From: Rhizaria sp. SCN 62-66
Taxonomy: Eukaryota > Rhizaria, unplaced
Direction: 5' to 3'
Length of the DNA: 64,000 bases
NCBI GenBank assembly: GCA_001724265.1
Contig: MEDY01000208.1
Span: 1-64,000, forward strand
A program made the position numbers and the translations under genes. Positions 11,187-22,894 of the stretch are shown here, one piece after another (the first letter of the stretch is position 1; every line of letters begins with the position of its first letter). The notes under the pieces are model-generated. The model worked only from the letters and a program-made list of their open reading frames with translations, searched no databases and was not told the origin of the DNA.

Positions 11187-13257
11187 TGTCTGTACGGAGT
11201 GTCAAAAACAAAGAAGGACAGGTGAGCGGACGCGAAACTGGAAATGGCGAACGACGGGCGGAGAGGGGGTTCGTCAGCGGAACTCGGAAGACCGCGTTAC
11301 ACGGGCAGGCGAACTTTGGGCACGATGAAAAAAGATATTTAAATAAAAAACAACTCGTTACATTTGGATCTTTAACTTTTTCGTCGGTTGAAAGAGCTTT
11401 CGGGCCTAATTTATGCAGGTGCGCGGGGTCGACGTCGACAGCCCTGCCTCCTGCCCCGTCGAGAGCTCGCAAAGTAAGGGCCAGGGACTGTGAGCACCGA
11501 AGACCGATCAGAGACTTTGGCTGGCGACGCGCCACTGGCGGCCAGCGCGCCGTGGGGCGACGGGCCATGCAGGCGCAGCGGCCACCCGCGCGATCTCGGC
11601 CAGATCTCCGTCAATAAAGGATCTAGCTTGGAATAACGGGATTTATTGCAGATTGCTCCGGATGACGCTTTAGATCCGTTCCGCATGGAGGGCTTGTTGC
11701 TCCTTCGCATCGCCCCAAAGGAGGCCCTTGCGAGTAGCAGATCAAACCATTTTGGAGAAGCAAATTAGATTCGCGTAGGATATCCTTTAAGTATATTATT
11801 ATCGCCGGCTGTTTTCATGCTGAGATTCAATTTTATCTCTTTCCGCGCTCATCTTGCCTGTCGAGCGGCGGGTTCCGGCGATGACCGTTTCCAATTCGTC
11901 ATCACCTCGATTTCCCGCGCCACTCCTGCCTGTGCTGCTGCTTGTCGCCGAGCGCGCGTCACAACACCGAAAGCTGCGCTGCACGCTACCGGCTGAAGTT
12001 TGCTTCTGATTGCGCACGGTGACGCTGCTTCACTGCGTGGTTGCGCGGCGACAGAGCTGTTCGGCCATATACCGACGAAGGGTGCGGATTGCTGGGTGGT
12101 GCGTGGTCTCGCTGCTATCAACCCGCGCGTGAAGACTGCAACGTGCGATTTTATCGCAGTTTTTGACTGCAGACAATGCCTTAGAGCTATTATTAGTAAA
12201 CACGGACGCATTTTTTATTCGATGTCGATATTCGCGTGGGTGCTGCGGATGAAACGGTGACTCCGCCTGAGAATGACGTAAGATTTGTCCTGCTCGATTG
12301 GACTGCAAGTGATATTTTTTGTTGCCTAAGTGATATTTTGAGACTCGAACTGTAGACGAAGGCTGGGTATATGGTGATTTCAACTGATCGTTTTAGTATT
12401 CATGAACGATATTGTCAGTTACTGTGTTGAGATATGATGCTTTCGTTCTGGGGCACTTCAGTCGCCGCTATTTAAGACGCGTCGCTCGAGTTAGAATGAA
12501 CTTTATGTTGTCCTGCGGGATGTTCACATCGATGTGTAGAACCTATCTTCGTCTGTGCTTGCCACTATTTGAGTTCATTCGCAATTGGACGCTCCTACGA
12601 CTCGCTGTCAAGTACTATGACGCCATACTGAAGAACGAAGAACAACCGTATCCGAGGCCGCGGCAATTTGAGGTACTTGAAGATACATAATTAGCATTGG
12701 AGACTGGAAATAAAGCACTATCGGATACCTGGCCCTTAAGTGGCAGGTGGGTACAGGGGAGCGCTGCCGAGATACACTTCGTTATTTTCAAGTTCTGGAG
12801 GGCGACAACGAGCCTCACAGCGTGTCGACTTCAAGCTTGAAGAAAGTACCGTGACATGACTTATACGCGATATATATTTGGATTGTAGTGGGATATTCTA
12901 GTGTATCCAAGTCGAATTTACTCAAAATGCAAATTTCAGATTTTCTATAAGCATTCTTAGCGCACGCAAAGTGACTTGACGTGACACGAGGAGCAGCGGG
13001 GGTGTTACGAGCTTCACAAGTAACGTATTTTCAAACCTAATTGGGGACCTTCTCTGACCGTCAATGAGGCAGAGACACGCAAATTCAGGGGAACTAGCAT
13101 GTTTTATATGCTATATATAGTCATTTATTTTCGCCCTGCTGGTTCTCGGAGCGACGTAGACACTACCAACGTCGCCGACCGAAGTTGGGGTCGGGACCGA
13201 AGTTGACGTCGTAATTTTTGTTTCTCACACCGAGTTTTTTCCTGTATTGCCTTGACT
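11187..13257. other. Intergenic region between divergent genes
   Basis: About 2.1 kb lies upstream of both the prenyl synthase fusion (-) and the MFS gene (+). Part of it (about 11380-11720) is GC-richer. The short frames here have no recognisable domain and poor codon use. An AATAAA-like signal sits at about 12707. I see nothing I can name. Confidence 0.4.
11336..11345 (-). promoter_or_regulatory. TATA-like palindrome TATTTAAATA upstream of the prenyl synthase fusion
   Basis: A perfect palindromic AT-box lies about 150 bases upstream of the ATG at 11186. A core-promoter role is inference from position and sequence only. Confidence 0.25.
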
Positions 13258-15996
13258 ATGCACCGCCTAGGAGGTGCGTCGTACAACTCGACCGGCATTC
13301 ACTCTCCACTCCAGATGGACGACTCTGACTCGCCCCCTTCGCTGCTGAAGCTGGCGGAGGTGTCAACGACTTTGCCCGTGCGCTCTGAGCTCTGCGCAGA
13401 ACCGTTGCGGGTACTCACAACGCGCGTCCTCGTGTATGACGAAGCCTCGGACAGCGAGGCCGCATTGCCTTGGATTCTGCGCAAGGACCCGCTCAACGGC
13501 GGCTACAAGTATATTGTTCTGTTTGCCTCAACAGTGACCATGCTTGCGTTTTCGTCCGTGCTCTCGGGCTCTGTGTATATCATTCCACTCGAGGACGAGT
13601 TCTCGCTCACGCGCTCCGACGCCTCGCTCTTCGTCTCGCTCTCGCTGGGCATCTTCTGCGCCGCGACAATTTTCATCTCCAAGATTGCTGACCGCATCGG
13701 CATGTACGCCACCACGGTCATCGGCTACCTCGCACTCTGTCTGGGCTACTTCGTGCCGTCGTTCCTGCACTCGTACGGCGGCGTGCTGGGCGTGTACATC
13801 GCCTTCATCGGGCTCGGCGCCGCCGCGCTGCAGATGATGCCGATGCTCTTCGTCCAGGACTGGTTCGAGCCGCAGGGCCGCGTGGGCTTCGCGCTCGGCG
13901 TCTCTCTCTCCGCCGTCGGCCTCGGTAACATCGTCATGACGCTCTACATGGAGCACTTCATCGACACGGCATCCTGGCGCGTCTCGCTCCGCTACATGGC
14001 GCTGCTCACGCTCGCGCTGGGTGTCGTCTCGCTCGCCGCCCTCCGCGCGCGCGCGCTGCACCCGCACCGCCAGCGCGGGCTTGCACTCGCCGCCGTCTCT
14101 CTCTTCCGCGCCGCGCTGCACGGCGGCGACGCGGCCGTGCGCGCGCCGCCCGCGTGCTGCCCGCCCGGCGCCGCGCTGCACCACTGCCTCGGCCACCAAC
14201 CGCCTGCGCCCGCCGTTGCCGCCGCCGCTGCCGCGAGCGCGGGCGCGCGCGCGGGCGGCGTGACTGGCGGCGGCGTGCGCCACGAGCTAGACTGCTCGTA
14301 CCCCGGCTTCGAGGCACTCCGCGCGCACGCCGACGTCGTCGCCGCAGGCCCCGCGCAGCCGCACGAGGTCTCCGCCACGGCCACCGTCGCTGTCGCCGCC
14401 GGCGCCGCCCCCGGGGCGGGCCCGCGGCAGTCGCCGGCTGCGGTGTGGCTGAAGGACGCGGAGCTGGATGACGTGGACACCACCGCCGCGGAGGCCGCCG
14501 CAGAGGCGCTGCACGATGGGCTGACCGCGGGCGAGCCTTTCTTCCGCGTGAGCATGTTCTACCGTCCGCGGTTTGTGCTGTTCTTTGTCGCCGCGCTTGT
14601 CGGCACGTTCAACTTCTACTTGCCGACGGTGCACTTGGTGCCACACGCGGAGGATATGGGCGTCGGCGACCCGTCTTTCTTGCTTATCATCATGGGTATC
14701 GTCACGATTTGCTCGCGTATCATCTTTGGGCTTGCCGCAGACCGCATTGGTGGCGTTAACGTGTACACCATCGCGTGCACACTGCAGCTCGCGCTCATGA
14801 TACTCTGGCGCTACTCGACCACTACCGCGCACTTCCAGGTACGTTTGGAAAGAATCTTCGGAATTGTTTAATTGTTTCACTCTGTCCCGCTGCAACATTT
14901 TTTTTTGCGTTGAATCTACTGTATTTCATTGAATTATCTTCTGTTGCATGTATCTACATGTGTTTCAACACAATTGGATATCAGTTCACAACTTGCAATT
15001 CTGATGCACTCTATTCGATCTTACTTTGGCTTTTTTTTTGCTGCTCAGGCTGTGGCCGCGATGTACGGCTGCGTCGGTGGCGCGTACATTGTTGGTATCA
15101 CGGCCACAATTCGCATGATGAGCTTGCCGATCGAGCTGTCGAACTCAATGGACTGGGTGCTGGGCGTTGGTTTCGCCCCCGGCGCGACGCTGGGTGGCCC
15201 CATCACGGGCTGGGCCTACGCTGCCGAGAACGAAAACTACGTCCCCGTGCTCACGGGCTTCACCATCTCGTCCGCCATCTCCGTCGCTATCATGCTCGTG
15301 CTCGCGCTCTACAAGCCGCGCGCCAACACCCCGCGGCCGCCGCAGCCGCGGGCCGTGGCGACGGACTCCGCGGCCGTTTCGCTGCACGGCGGCGCGGCCT
15401 TCTCCGGCGACGACGCCGCGCGCTTGGAAGCCGCCCGGCCCTTAGACGCCGCACCGGCGCCCACGGTGGACATGCCCGCGCGCCGCCCGCCGCTCGCGTC
15501 GCGCATTGGCGCCTTTAACGACGACGGATCACACTCGGACGCGCACTCGGAGACCAACTCGGACGCGCCTCTCGACGCCACCGCGGGCGCCACGGGCGCT
15601 GCTGCGTTGTCCTCGACGAGCTCTGCGCACACCAGCGAGGGCGATATCGTGCGCAAGCCAATCGGCGCGCGTTCGTCGAGCGATATCTCAATCGCGATGA
15701 CTGACGGCTCGGGCTCCGGCTCCGGCTCTGTTGCCGGCACTGCCTCTGTTGCTGAGGGCCAGAGTGGGCTGACCAAGAGCTCGACCGCTAAGTCGACAGG
15801 CACCCTGAGTCCCGCGGGTTCCACGGTTGGTGAGCATTCGCTGGCGCCAGTGCTGGTGAAGTCCGAGTACATGTCGGGTCGCATGTATATCTCACGTGTT
15901 CTCTCGCTTTTGCGCACAATGGCCGTGCGCAGCGCCCGGGCGAGCAAGCTCGCGGCCACGGCGCCGAGGGACTCCACGGCCGCTCCACCAGTCTGA
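13258..15996 (+). CDS. Major facilitator superfamily transporter, monocarboxylate-transporter-like
   Basis: Two exons, 13258-14838 and 15049-15996, joined in phase 0 (CAG|GTACGT ... TGCTCAG|GCT), giving 842 residues. After a polar N-terminus of about 80 residues come six membrane segments in exon 1. A long Ala/Gly-rich cytoplasmic loop follows (about 270-430), then the second bundle starting near FYRPRFVLFFVAALVG. Exon 2 supplies the last helices (AYIVGITATIRMMSLPIELS and following) and a Ser-rich tail of about 190 residues. The loop between helices 2 and 3 carries the MFS-type KIADRIGMY motif, and a related AADRIGG occurs in the second half. The overall pattern is like eukaryotic MCT/SLC16-type members, but the substrate is unknown. 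The start at ATG 13258 is the first in frame. The stop is TGA. Confidence 0.8.
14839..15048 (+). other. Intron of the MFS gene (210 nt, phase 0)
   Basis: GTACGT donor directly after a CAG codon; acceptor CTGCTCAG after a run of nine or more T. The interior is AT-rich, contrasting with both exons, and reading frame and helix pattern continue across it. Confidence 0.9.
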
Positions 15997-16852
15997 GTTC
16001 TAGGACCTGCGTCTTTCATTACACAACTGCGCTCTCAGTCAATCAGTCAATCGCGCGTTGCGCAACGCAGAAGTTGAAGTGCTGTTCGCGCATGACTCGC
16101 ACCAACCATATCATGATTTCAAACTGTTCTTCATTACCACTTTCTTCATACTTGTTTGGGAATTAATATTATGTCTGTCACCAGCAATCTTTAGGCTTCT
16201 CTTTATTCATGACTCAAGTTTGTCTTCGCTCAGTGCTTCGGCATGTCTGCCTTTAAAATCTCCATGCTGGCACACTATTTGTTAATGCAGCTGTTCGTTC
16301 AACTACTTGACATATGACTGTCTTCTGCGACCTTTCCTCTATCTATTAATCTCTTGTACATTACAACAACAATAACAACAATAGCAGCAACAACAACAAC
16401 AAAAATTGTCCTGACATTGTCACATCATATCGTCACTGTTACTGTGTAAGGATGCTGAGATCCTCCTCGTTGTCACGCAAGCGCGGATACACTGACATGA
16501 TGACACTATACTCAGTCAGCGCGCTGAGTGTTGTCTGCAGTGTGTGTCTGTGCCCTTCAGACAGGTCTTTGGTCTGTAAACACAGCGCGGCCCATCTCAC
16601 GCATGTACACGTGATTGCGCCTGCGACAGAGTCTGTCTAAAACAACGACGTCGTGGTAACGGCACCGGCCATTTGAACTGTTTTTAACGAATGTTCTCGC
16701 TTGTAGGAGAACGGATTAACACACGATTCATACAAATTTCAACACTATGATATTCACACTCAAGATCACAACTGATTGACCTTCACGGCAGACAGCAGTC
16801 GACCCGCGCGATGCCACTCAATCGCTTTTGTCACATGCACTAAACACTGCGC
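15997..16852. other. Convergent 3' flanks
   Basis: Non-coding, between MFS (+) and the LYR-like gene (-). It holds a CAA-rich microsatellite at about 16363-16402 and nothing else recognisable. Confidence 0.5.
16363..16402. repeat. CAA/CAG microsatellite
   Basis: An imperfect run of ACA/CAA units in intergenic DNA. Confidence 0.6.
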
Positions 16853-17449
16853 TCAACCCTCGCGGTCGAGCCGCGCAAGCTCCGCCGCCAGGTCAAACTT
16901 CCCAGCGTTAGCGTTGTTGCTCTTGTTGATACGGTCGAGATCTTTCTCAGTGAGAATGCCCACCACCAGCGGCTTCTCAGCACCAGCGCCTGCGCCCGAG
17001 TCAGCCGCAAACTCTGCCTCTTGCGCCTCGTGGCCGTAGCGCTCGCGCAGGTGGCGGTAGCGCTTGAAGCGCGCGCGGCCCTGCTCCTCGCGCAAGTGCC
17101 AGCGGCCCTCAACCACGGCTGCGCGAACAGCGGCGTCGTCCGTCAGGTGCGCGTGCTTCGCCAGCTCGCGGCGCGCGGCCGCGCGGAGGTAGTCGGGGTC
17201 GTAGTGGTCGCGGGTGAAAAGCGCCACGCGCTGAGGCGGGTGGTGCGGGCGAGGTCGGGGTGTGAGCGTAACGGAGTTTGGTCAGAAGATGTGAGAAGGA
17301 GGTCAGCGAAGGATTTCGAGAGAGATCTGTCACGCACATTCTAGCAAAAAGTAATACAAACAACTAGATCACCGCATACTACGCACCTTGAGAAGGTCTT
17401 TAACCATAGCCTTGGTCTTGGCGGTCACGGGCGTGGGGGCAGCGGACAT
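16853..17449 (-). CDS. Small complex-I-LYR-like protein
   Basis: Two exons on the minus strand, 17449-17387 and 17230-16853, joined in phase 0 (AAG|GTGCGT ... CCTCAG|CGC), giving about 146 residues. The first exon encodes 21 residues ending MVKDLLK. The region RVALFTRDHYDPDYLRAAAR followed by RELAKHAHLTDDAAV and a GRWHLREE-type helix matches the helical layout of mitochondrial LYR-motif proteins (respiratory complex assembly factors, Fe-S export adaptors). The LYR triplet itself is not conserved: LLKRV occupies the expected place. The C-terminus is Ala/Glu-rich and polar. Family assignment rests on pattern similarity only, and another short helical protein is possible. The stop is TGA. Confidence 0.55.
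17231..17386 (-). other. Intron of the LYR-like gene (156 nt, phase 0)
   Basis: Donor GTGCGT after AAG; acceptor CCGCCTCAG with a pyrimidine-rich tract. Skipping it joins the 21-codon first exon to the main open frame. Confidence 0.75.
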
Positions 17450-18288
17450 GGCTGCAGAAGCAAAGTGTGGTGCTGCTTGGATAAGAAGGGATCTATGGAG
17501 GTAAAACAAGTCCTATGAAGCATAAGGCAACACAATTTTAATGTTAGATCAATGGGCAGTGACGTGCATCCACGTGCAGTTCTAGTTAGCGACAAAATCC
17601 ACCTCTGCACCGCTAAGTGGACGACGTTCGCGGCAGCCAATCATCACAGCAAAGATATTTGTGAAAAATATGGGTAGCGCTTGATATTTGCGTTCACAGA
17701 AGATGTAATTTTGGAAACATATACAATTACGCGCATGAGTTTCAGATCGAGGCAGGGAAAGGGTATTGACGAAGAAAGTCAACGGATTTTTATGTTATTA
17801 AGGAGCTCTTTTGCACAGGTTGGGGAGACACAGCAGTGACAGCGCACCGCACGAACAACTAGAATAACGAGATGACACATTATACAGATTCATTTCGCCT
17901 AGAATTAGTAAAGAGGGGATTGATATTGAGTTAATGCACCACTAGATAGTACTACGCGGTCTTCATGACCCGCGCGACGAAACATAACATAATTGGACGC
18001 CTCAGGACGTCTCGGTAGCACCAGCGACTGCGCGCAGCTGCGCACCAAACGAGGACGCCCCTTGCTGAAGACGCGACAAGGCCGCGGGGGCAAACGCACC
18101 GGTGCTAGGGCTGATGCCGCTGTCAGGGGAGCGATTATTAGCAATGACGCCATTATCTGCGAAGACACAACCGCTGCTAACTTTGTGGTCGGCAGCGTGA
18201 GCGCGGAGGAGAGCAAAGCCGTCATCACTTGCAGCATTCACGCGCTCAACCAACCTGTAGTGCGCCCGCCTGCTCTGCGACAGCTTAC
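17450..18288. other. Intergenic, no supported gene
   Basis: AT-rich near 17450-17980, then GC-richer up to the end of mevalonate kinase. Overlapping open frames on both strands between about 17993 and 18373 lack an ATG and known motifs, so I read this as the 3' flank of mevalonate kinase. Confidence 0.45.
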
Positions 18289-20906
18289 TCAAGCCTTTGA
18301 CGCAAGGTAGGCCTCGTGGTCGGCGCGTGTCGCCAGGCGCGCGCCCTCCTGCCCAATCTGCGTGCGCAGACACTCGAACCCGAAGCTCTGCATCGAGCTC
18401 TCGAGCGCGCTCACCGGATCCATCACAGCGGCGGCGTCGGTCGAGGCAGAGGCGGCGGCGGCGGCGGGCGCGGCGGTAGGGACTGCGGCGACGGGACCCG
18501 TGGCGGCGCGGGACGGAGCAGAGACCGACGCACTCGCGGAGCCGCTGAGCGGACTAGGGCTGGGGCTCGGGCTGCTGCCACGCTCGCTGGACCCGCCCTC
18601 GGAGGCCGCAGTCGCGGGCGCGGGGCACGTTGTCGGCGCGCCCGCAAACACCGCGCCCGCGATCGCCGCAGGCGGGGGCTGCGCGCGGCCGCTGCCGTTG
18701 CCCGCGGCGGCGGCGGCGGCGGCGGCGGCGGCTGCGCGCTCTGAGGCGGGTTCGTGGATGAGCGAGGGCGCCGACGTGAGCGCAACTGCGGCCAGCGCGG
18801 AGGCCGACGCGCCGGCGCTGGAGCCCGAGGAGAGCGCGGACAGGGACGCCGCGGACGGGATCGTGGGCAGTGTGAGCGCGATGGTGCTCAGAGCGCTGCG
18901 CTTGAGGCCCGTGGTGGAGCCAGACTGCGCGCGCACGGGCTCGTACGCCTTGAGTGCCACACGGCCGCTCGCGGGGCCGCCGTTGGCGGCGCCGGCACCA
19001 GCCCCGGCGGCGGCGGCGCCGGAGGCGAACTCGGTGATGGCGGAGCGCGGGCTGGTGACGCCGCCGCTGCTGCTGGCGACGGAGGATGCGCCGTCGAGCG
19101 CGGGCACGACCTGCCCTGCGGCCGAAGCGAGCGCGCTCTTCTTGTTGACGAGCGGGGGCAGTAACGTGATTGCGCAGCCGCCGCCGCCGGCGCCAGTGAG
19201 CTTGGTGGGCATGCTCATGGCCTCCGCGCAGCGCACGACACGGTCCAGCGCGGGGTGCCCCACGCCCAGCAGCGTCAGCAGCTCGTGGTTCTTGCTCAGC
19301 AGCGGGCCTACGCACTTAAAGAAGCCCTGCGCCAGCGCGGGAGCTGGCGGGCCGACGCGCGCCGGTACGAGACCAGCGGCTGGCCATCGGCGTCAACGAC
19401 CGGCATCGCGGTGGCGTCGGCGTCGGCGCTGTCGTCGCTGTCGTCATCGTCATCATCGTCGTCGTCGTCGTCGTCGTCGTTGTCGAAGTCGATGGCGTCG
19501 TCGTCGTCGTCACTCTCGCTGTCATCGGGACCCAGCCGGTCATCGCGGCGGTCCTTGGCCTCCGCGGCCTCTGCGGCGGCGAGCTGCTTGCGCGCGCGCG
19601 CGATGGCGGCGTCTGCGTCCCCGGCGACGCGCTGGAAGGCGGCGGCAAACTCGCGGTCCGCGTCGGGCGATGATGGCACCGCGGCGGCGGCGGCGTCCGA
19701 GTCGAGTCCGGCCACCCCTGCGAGCCTGCAGTAGGCCTTGATGGCCGAGACGACGCGCGTGGCGATGCCGTCGATGGCCATGAAGACGGGCGTCGCCACC
19801 TCGGGCATCGCGGCCTTGAGCGCGGCCACGCGCGCCACGAGTTGCCGCGTGTCCTTGGGCACGCGCGTATTCGTGATCACGAGTTCCACAGACGGGGGGA
19901 TGCAGCCGGACGGTAGGAAATGCATCACAGGCTGCACCGGCGCAACGACGGACGCAGCAGGGGCCGATGCCACAGCAGCGAAGGCAGGAGTGACCGCCGG
20001 AGTGCTGATGCAGTCCTTGCTGTTACTGTTCGCCGCGCTGGCGGAGGCGTGCGCAGTGGGGTGGCACTGGCGCGTGGCGCTGACGACGGTGTCGAACAGG
20101 CGCGCGGCGGCCTCCGCGGGGTGCTCCATGCGGCGGCGAAAGACGACGACGCCGCCATAGACGCAGACGGTGTTGTCGAGCCCCGAGCACACGCCGTGCA
20201 CGAGGCGCTCGCCCTCGTACGCCCACGCGTTGACCAGCGCGCGGTCCAGCGCCACGGCCGCGGGGCTCTCGGGCGCCGCGGCGGTCGGCGCGGCCGCCGT
20301 CGGCGCAGTGGCGCGGCAGAGCGCGAAGAAGCCTGTGGCGAGCGCAGAGCAAAACGACGCCGAGGAGCCCAGACCGGAGCCGATGGGGAGGTCCGAGGTG
20401 ATGGAGACCGACATGGCGTGCGCGGCGCGCGACATAAGCAGGCAAAGCATGAGAAAGATCTGCGCAGGCGCGGCGTCGTGCAGCCGGCCGCCGTTGGCGC
20501 GGATCTGCTCCATGCGCGCAGCCACTTGCGCGGGCGGCGCGGCGGGCAGCGGTGTCAGCGTCAGCACACTAGGGACCGCGTCGAAGTTGTCGCGGACATA
20601 GTCCACCGCGGCAGCCATCTCGGCCGGCGAGGACAGAACAGCGTCAATGTCCCAGGCCGAAGGGAAGAGCGCGTCGAGCTGCTGGCGCGTCTGCTCCAGG
20701 TCCGACAGGCGCCAGGTGCGGGCGATGTGAAGTTCCTTATCGCTGTGGGCGAAGGAAACCGTCGTCGGGTCGTTCGAAGGCTAAAAGTCAGCGTACGTGC
20801 GACGGTCAACCACGGCCGCAATGGCATGTGAGCCGTGCACGACGCTGTGTTCACCGGAAAGAATCATCTTTCCGGGTGCCGAGGCCACAAAAGGTTCGAA
20901 GTACAT
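18289..20906 (-). CDS. MVK: Mevalonate kinase (GHMP kinase) with an in-frame TAG and a frame change
   Basis: It phosphorylates mevalonate to 5-phosphomevalonate in cytosolic isoprenoid synthesis. The start at 20906 gives [20 protein letters not shown], the conserved N-terminus. The ATP-binding GHMP motif [12 protein letters not shown] lies at about residues 173-184. The third motif [13 protein letters not shown] and the C-terminal [11 protein letters not shown] segment are also intact. Two irregularities occur. A TAG sits in frame at 20783-20781 (codon 42), four codons after the conserved RRTY. The frame also changes by +2 between about 19398 and 19310, right after an acidic Asp-rich insert; the homologous stretch [16 protein letters not shown] is in the new frame. 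A 47-nt GT-AG intron would fix it (GTCTCG donor, GGCGCAG acceptor, phase 0), but it is GC-rich and much shorter than other introns here. Alternatives are an indel error or a pseudogene. A long Ala/Ser-rich insert separates the third motif from the C-terminus. The stop is TGA. Confidence 0.85.
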
Positions 20907-21376
20907 GGTCCTCTGCCGTTTGGGGACTGCCCGATTTTGAGTCGCGAGAGCGGTTTACCCTATAAAATGTGTGGTGTAAAAATAGAAGATGCGAGTAAAT
21001 TTAAACGCAAGTTTGTTATAACACACAGTTTCATTCATAATGACGATCTCCACCTCTCCACCGAAGACGATTCTTTTCGAATTGCGGATGTCGCTTGTTG
21101 GCACGTCGCTGTCTCGCTTTTTTGCGAACCCCTTTTCAACCTTCAAGCATAAACAGACTGACAACAATCAAATTAGATCAGATAACACGTCAATTCGAAC
21201 AGCCAGCGGAAAATGTCAACTTGAACATGATAATTACATTCTGTATTCTATCAGTAAAGCGCGTTATTATTACGAATATCCCGCGCAGTGAGTCGACCCT
21301 AACCTTAAATTGAAGCGTGTACAACAAGAAGTCAAACTTGCTTTTGCTTTAGCTTGAGCTTGCTCGTGTTGCGCGC
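20907..21376. other. AT-rich intergenic region
   Basis: Upstream of mevalonate kinase and downstream of the KDEL gene. No gene seen. Confidence 0.5.
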
Positions 21377-22894
21377 TCACAGCTCGTCCTTGTTCTCCTT
21401 GCCGATCTTTGACGTATCAACCTTGCGCGCCTCGGCGGGCTTGGGTACGTAATCGCCCTCGTCAGCCTCTGCGCTGCCCAAGAACGCGTTGGTGAGCCCT
21501 TTCTCGGCCGCCGCGTTGACCATGCGACGCCACACGCGGTCCAGCTTCGCCTCGTTCTCCGCCTTGGCCCAAAAGCCCGCGTCGTGCCACTCGGCAAACA
21601 GCGCGCCGTGGCCCAGCTCCTCAGCAGCGCCCAGCGCGAGCTCAACCCAGCTCCACACCGCTGGCGACGCCGTGTCGCGGAAGGTACCCGCGAGCTCGCG
21701 TACGCTCGAGCGGCCGCCGTGCAGCCGCAGCGCCATCTTGGGCGTGTGCTTGCGCCCCACGGGGTGGTACGACAGCGCGGACCCGTGCACCGTGTCGAGA
21801 GGCGCGGGCATCTGGTTCGCGCGGACGTTGATGACGCCGATAACTGGTTCCGTGAAACCCTTGGCCAGGCGCGCCAGAACGCGGACCGTGGGGTAGAGTG
21901 CCTCATGTACGCCGTCCTCAGCCGCGTCGGGGTCCTCCGCGCACGCCATGCGCTCGGACGCCGCGGTCGGCGCGGACGTAAAGCCGATGGCGGGGTCACG
22001 GAAGCACTCGCCCTGGGGCGCAGCGTAGTATAACAGCAGCTCGCGGTGCTCGGTGTTGGCGCCATCGTGGCCCAGCAGGAAAGGGAAGATGGTCGCGCCG
22101 ACCAGAATGTGGGGCTCGCCGGGGTTCACGTCGGGAGGGAAGCGCACGTGCGGCACGTGCTACGGCGCGAAAAAAAGCAAGAACAACGATACGGGATGAG
22201 GATCGAGTTACAAATATGAGAAGATATCGCATTAGGAGCTGATATGATCACCACAGGAGCAATTGAAGAGATTCTGTGAACTTACCTGCGTCTGTTGGTC
22301 GTAGGTCTGCTGAACACGGGCAATCTCGCTCTGCGCGTCGACTTCCGGCAAGTCTTCGAGCTTGCAGACGTTGAGTGTGTTGGCGCAGAGCTCGCGGGCC
22401 AGCCACTGCGACGACTCGATGAGGTCGACCATGTAAATCATCTTGGCCTCCTCGCTGAGCCCGTCCATGGTCTTGAGCCCGGCGCGCGGGTTCGCCTCGT
22501 AGACGTCCTTGGCGGTCGTCCAGGAGGACAGGAACGCGACAACATCATCAGTGCTGGCGAGAAGCAGGTCCTCGCAGGCCGCGATCTGGGCCGGGCGAGA
22601 CTGCACCTGCGCAGACTGGCAGCCGCGCGAGACGGCGTCCTCGAGGAATTCGGCGATCTCGCCCTTGGACGTGCGCGCAGAGTGGGCGCCCGCCGCGCGC
22701 AGCTCGGCCGCGCGGGCACGCATGTCCTTGAGGCGAGGAATTGTATCTTCGTTCAAGCTGCGCACAAGGTTGCGGCACGCCTCGCAGCGGTCAGTCGTGC
22801 CAACGCGCGTGCGGCGAGGCTTCGCGGCAAGGACGGCCGGGATCAAAAGACCCAGGAAGAGCAGAATGAGAACGCGACGGGAGAAACGAACCAT
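21377..22894 (-). CDS. ER-lumenal saposin/canopy-like protein with C-terminal KDEL
   Basis: Two exons on the minus strand, 22894-22286 and 22159-21377, joined in phase 0 (CAG|GTAAGT ... GCCGTAG|CAC), giving 463 residues. The N-terminus MVRFSRRVLILLFLGLLIPA is a strong signal peptide. After it comes CEACRNLV and further cysteines (RGCQ, AACE, LCANTLNVC) spaced like a saposin-fold or canopy-type disulfide domain over about residues 30-190. Exon 2 encodes a second region (HILVGATIFPFLLGHDGANT and following) that I do not recognise. The protein ends in NKDEL, the classical ER retrieval signal, so it should reside in the ER lumen. An in-frame ATG also exists 51 nt upstream, at 22945, but 22894 places the hydrophobic core correctly. 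Function is unknown; chaperone-like or folding-cofactor roles are common for ER saposin-fold proteins. The stop is TGA. Confidence 0.75.
22160..22285 (-). other. Intron of the KDEL gene (126 nt, phase 0)
   Basis: Consensus GTAAGT donor after CAG, T-run and CGTAG acceptor. It is the shortest clear intron in the window, and it unites a signal-peptide exon with a KDEL exon, which supports it strongly. Confidence 0.85.

Noticed and set aside
12412-12690. 92-codon frame with Arg/Leu-rich sequence
   Set aside because: No ATG start near the beginning, no domain, intergenic composition.
17993-18373. Overlapping open frames on both strands after mevalonate kinase
   Set aside because: Neither has an ATG or recognisable motif; both overlap the end of the kinase gene.
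20781-20810. Short GT-AG segments (16 or 30 nt) ending in the TTTTAG of the mevalonate kinase TAG
   Set aside because: Too short to splice, and the 30-nt version would delete the conserved RRTY region.
20885-20900. GGTTCGAAG resembling a tRNA T-loop
   Set aside because: It lies in the coding start of mevalonate kinase and no other tRNA arms are visible.
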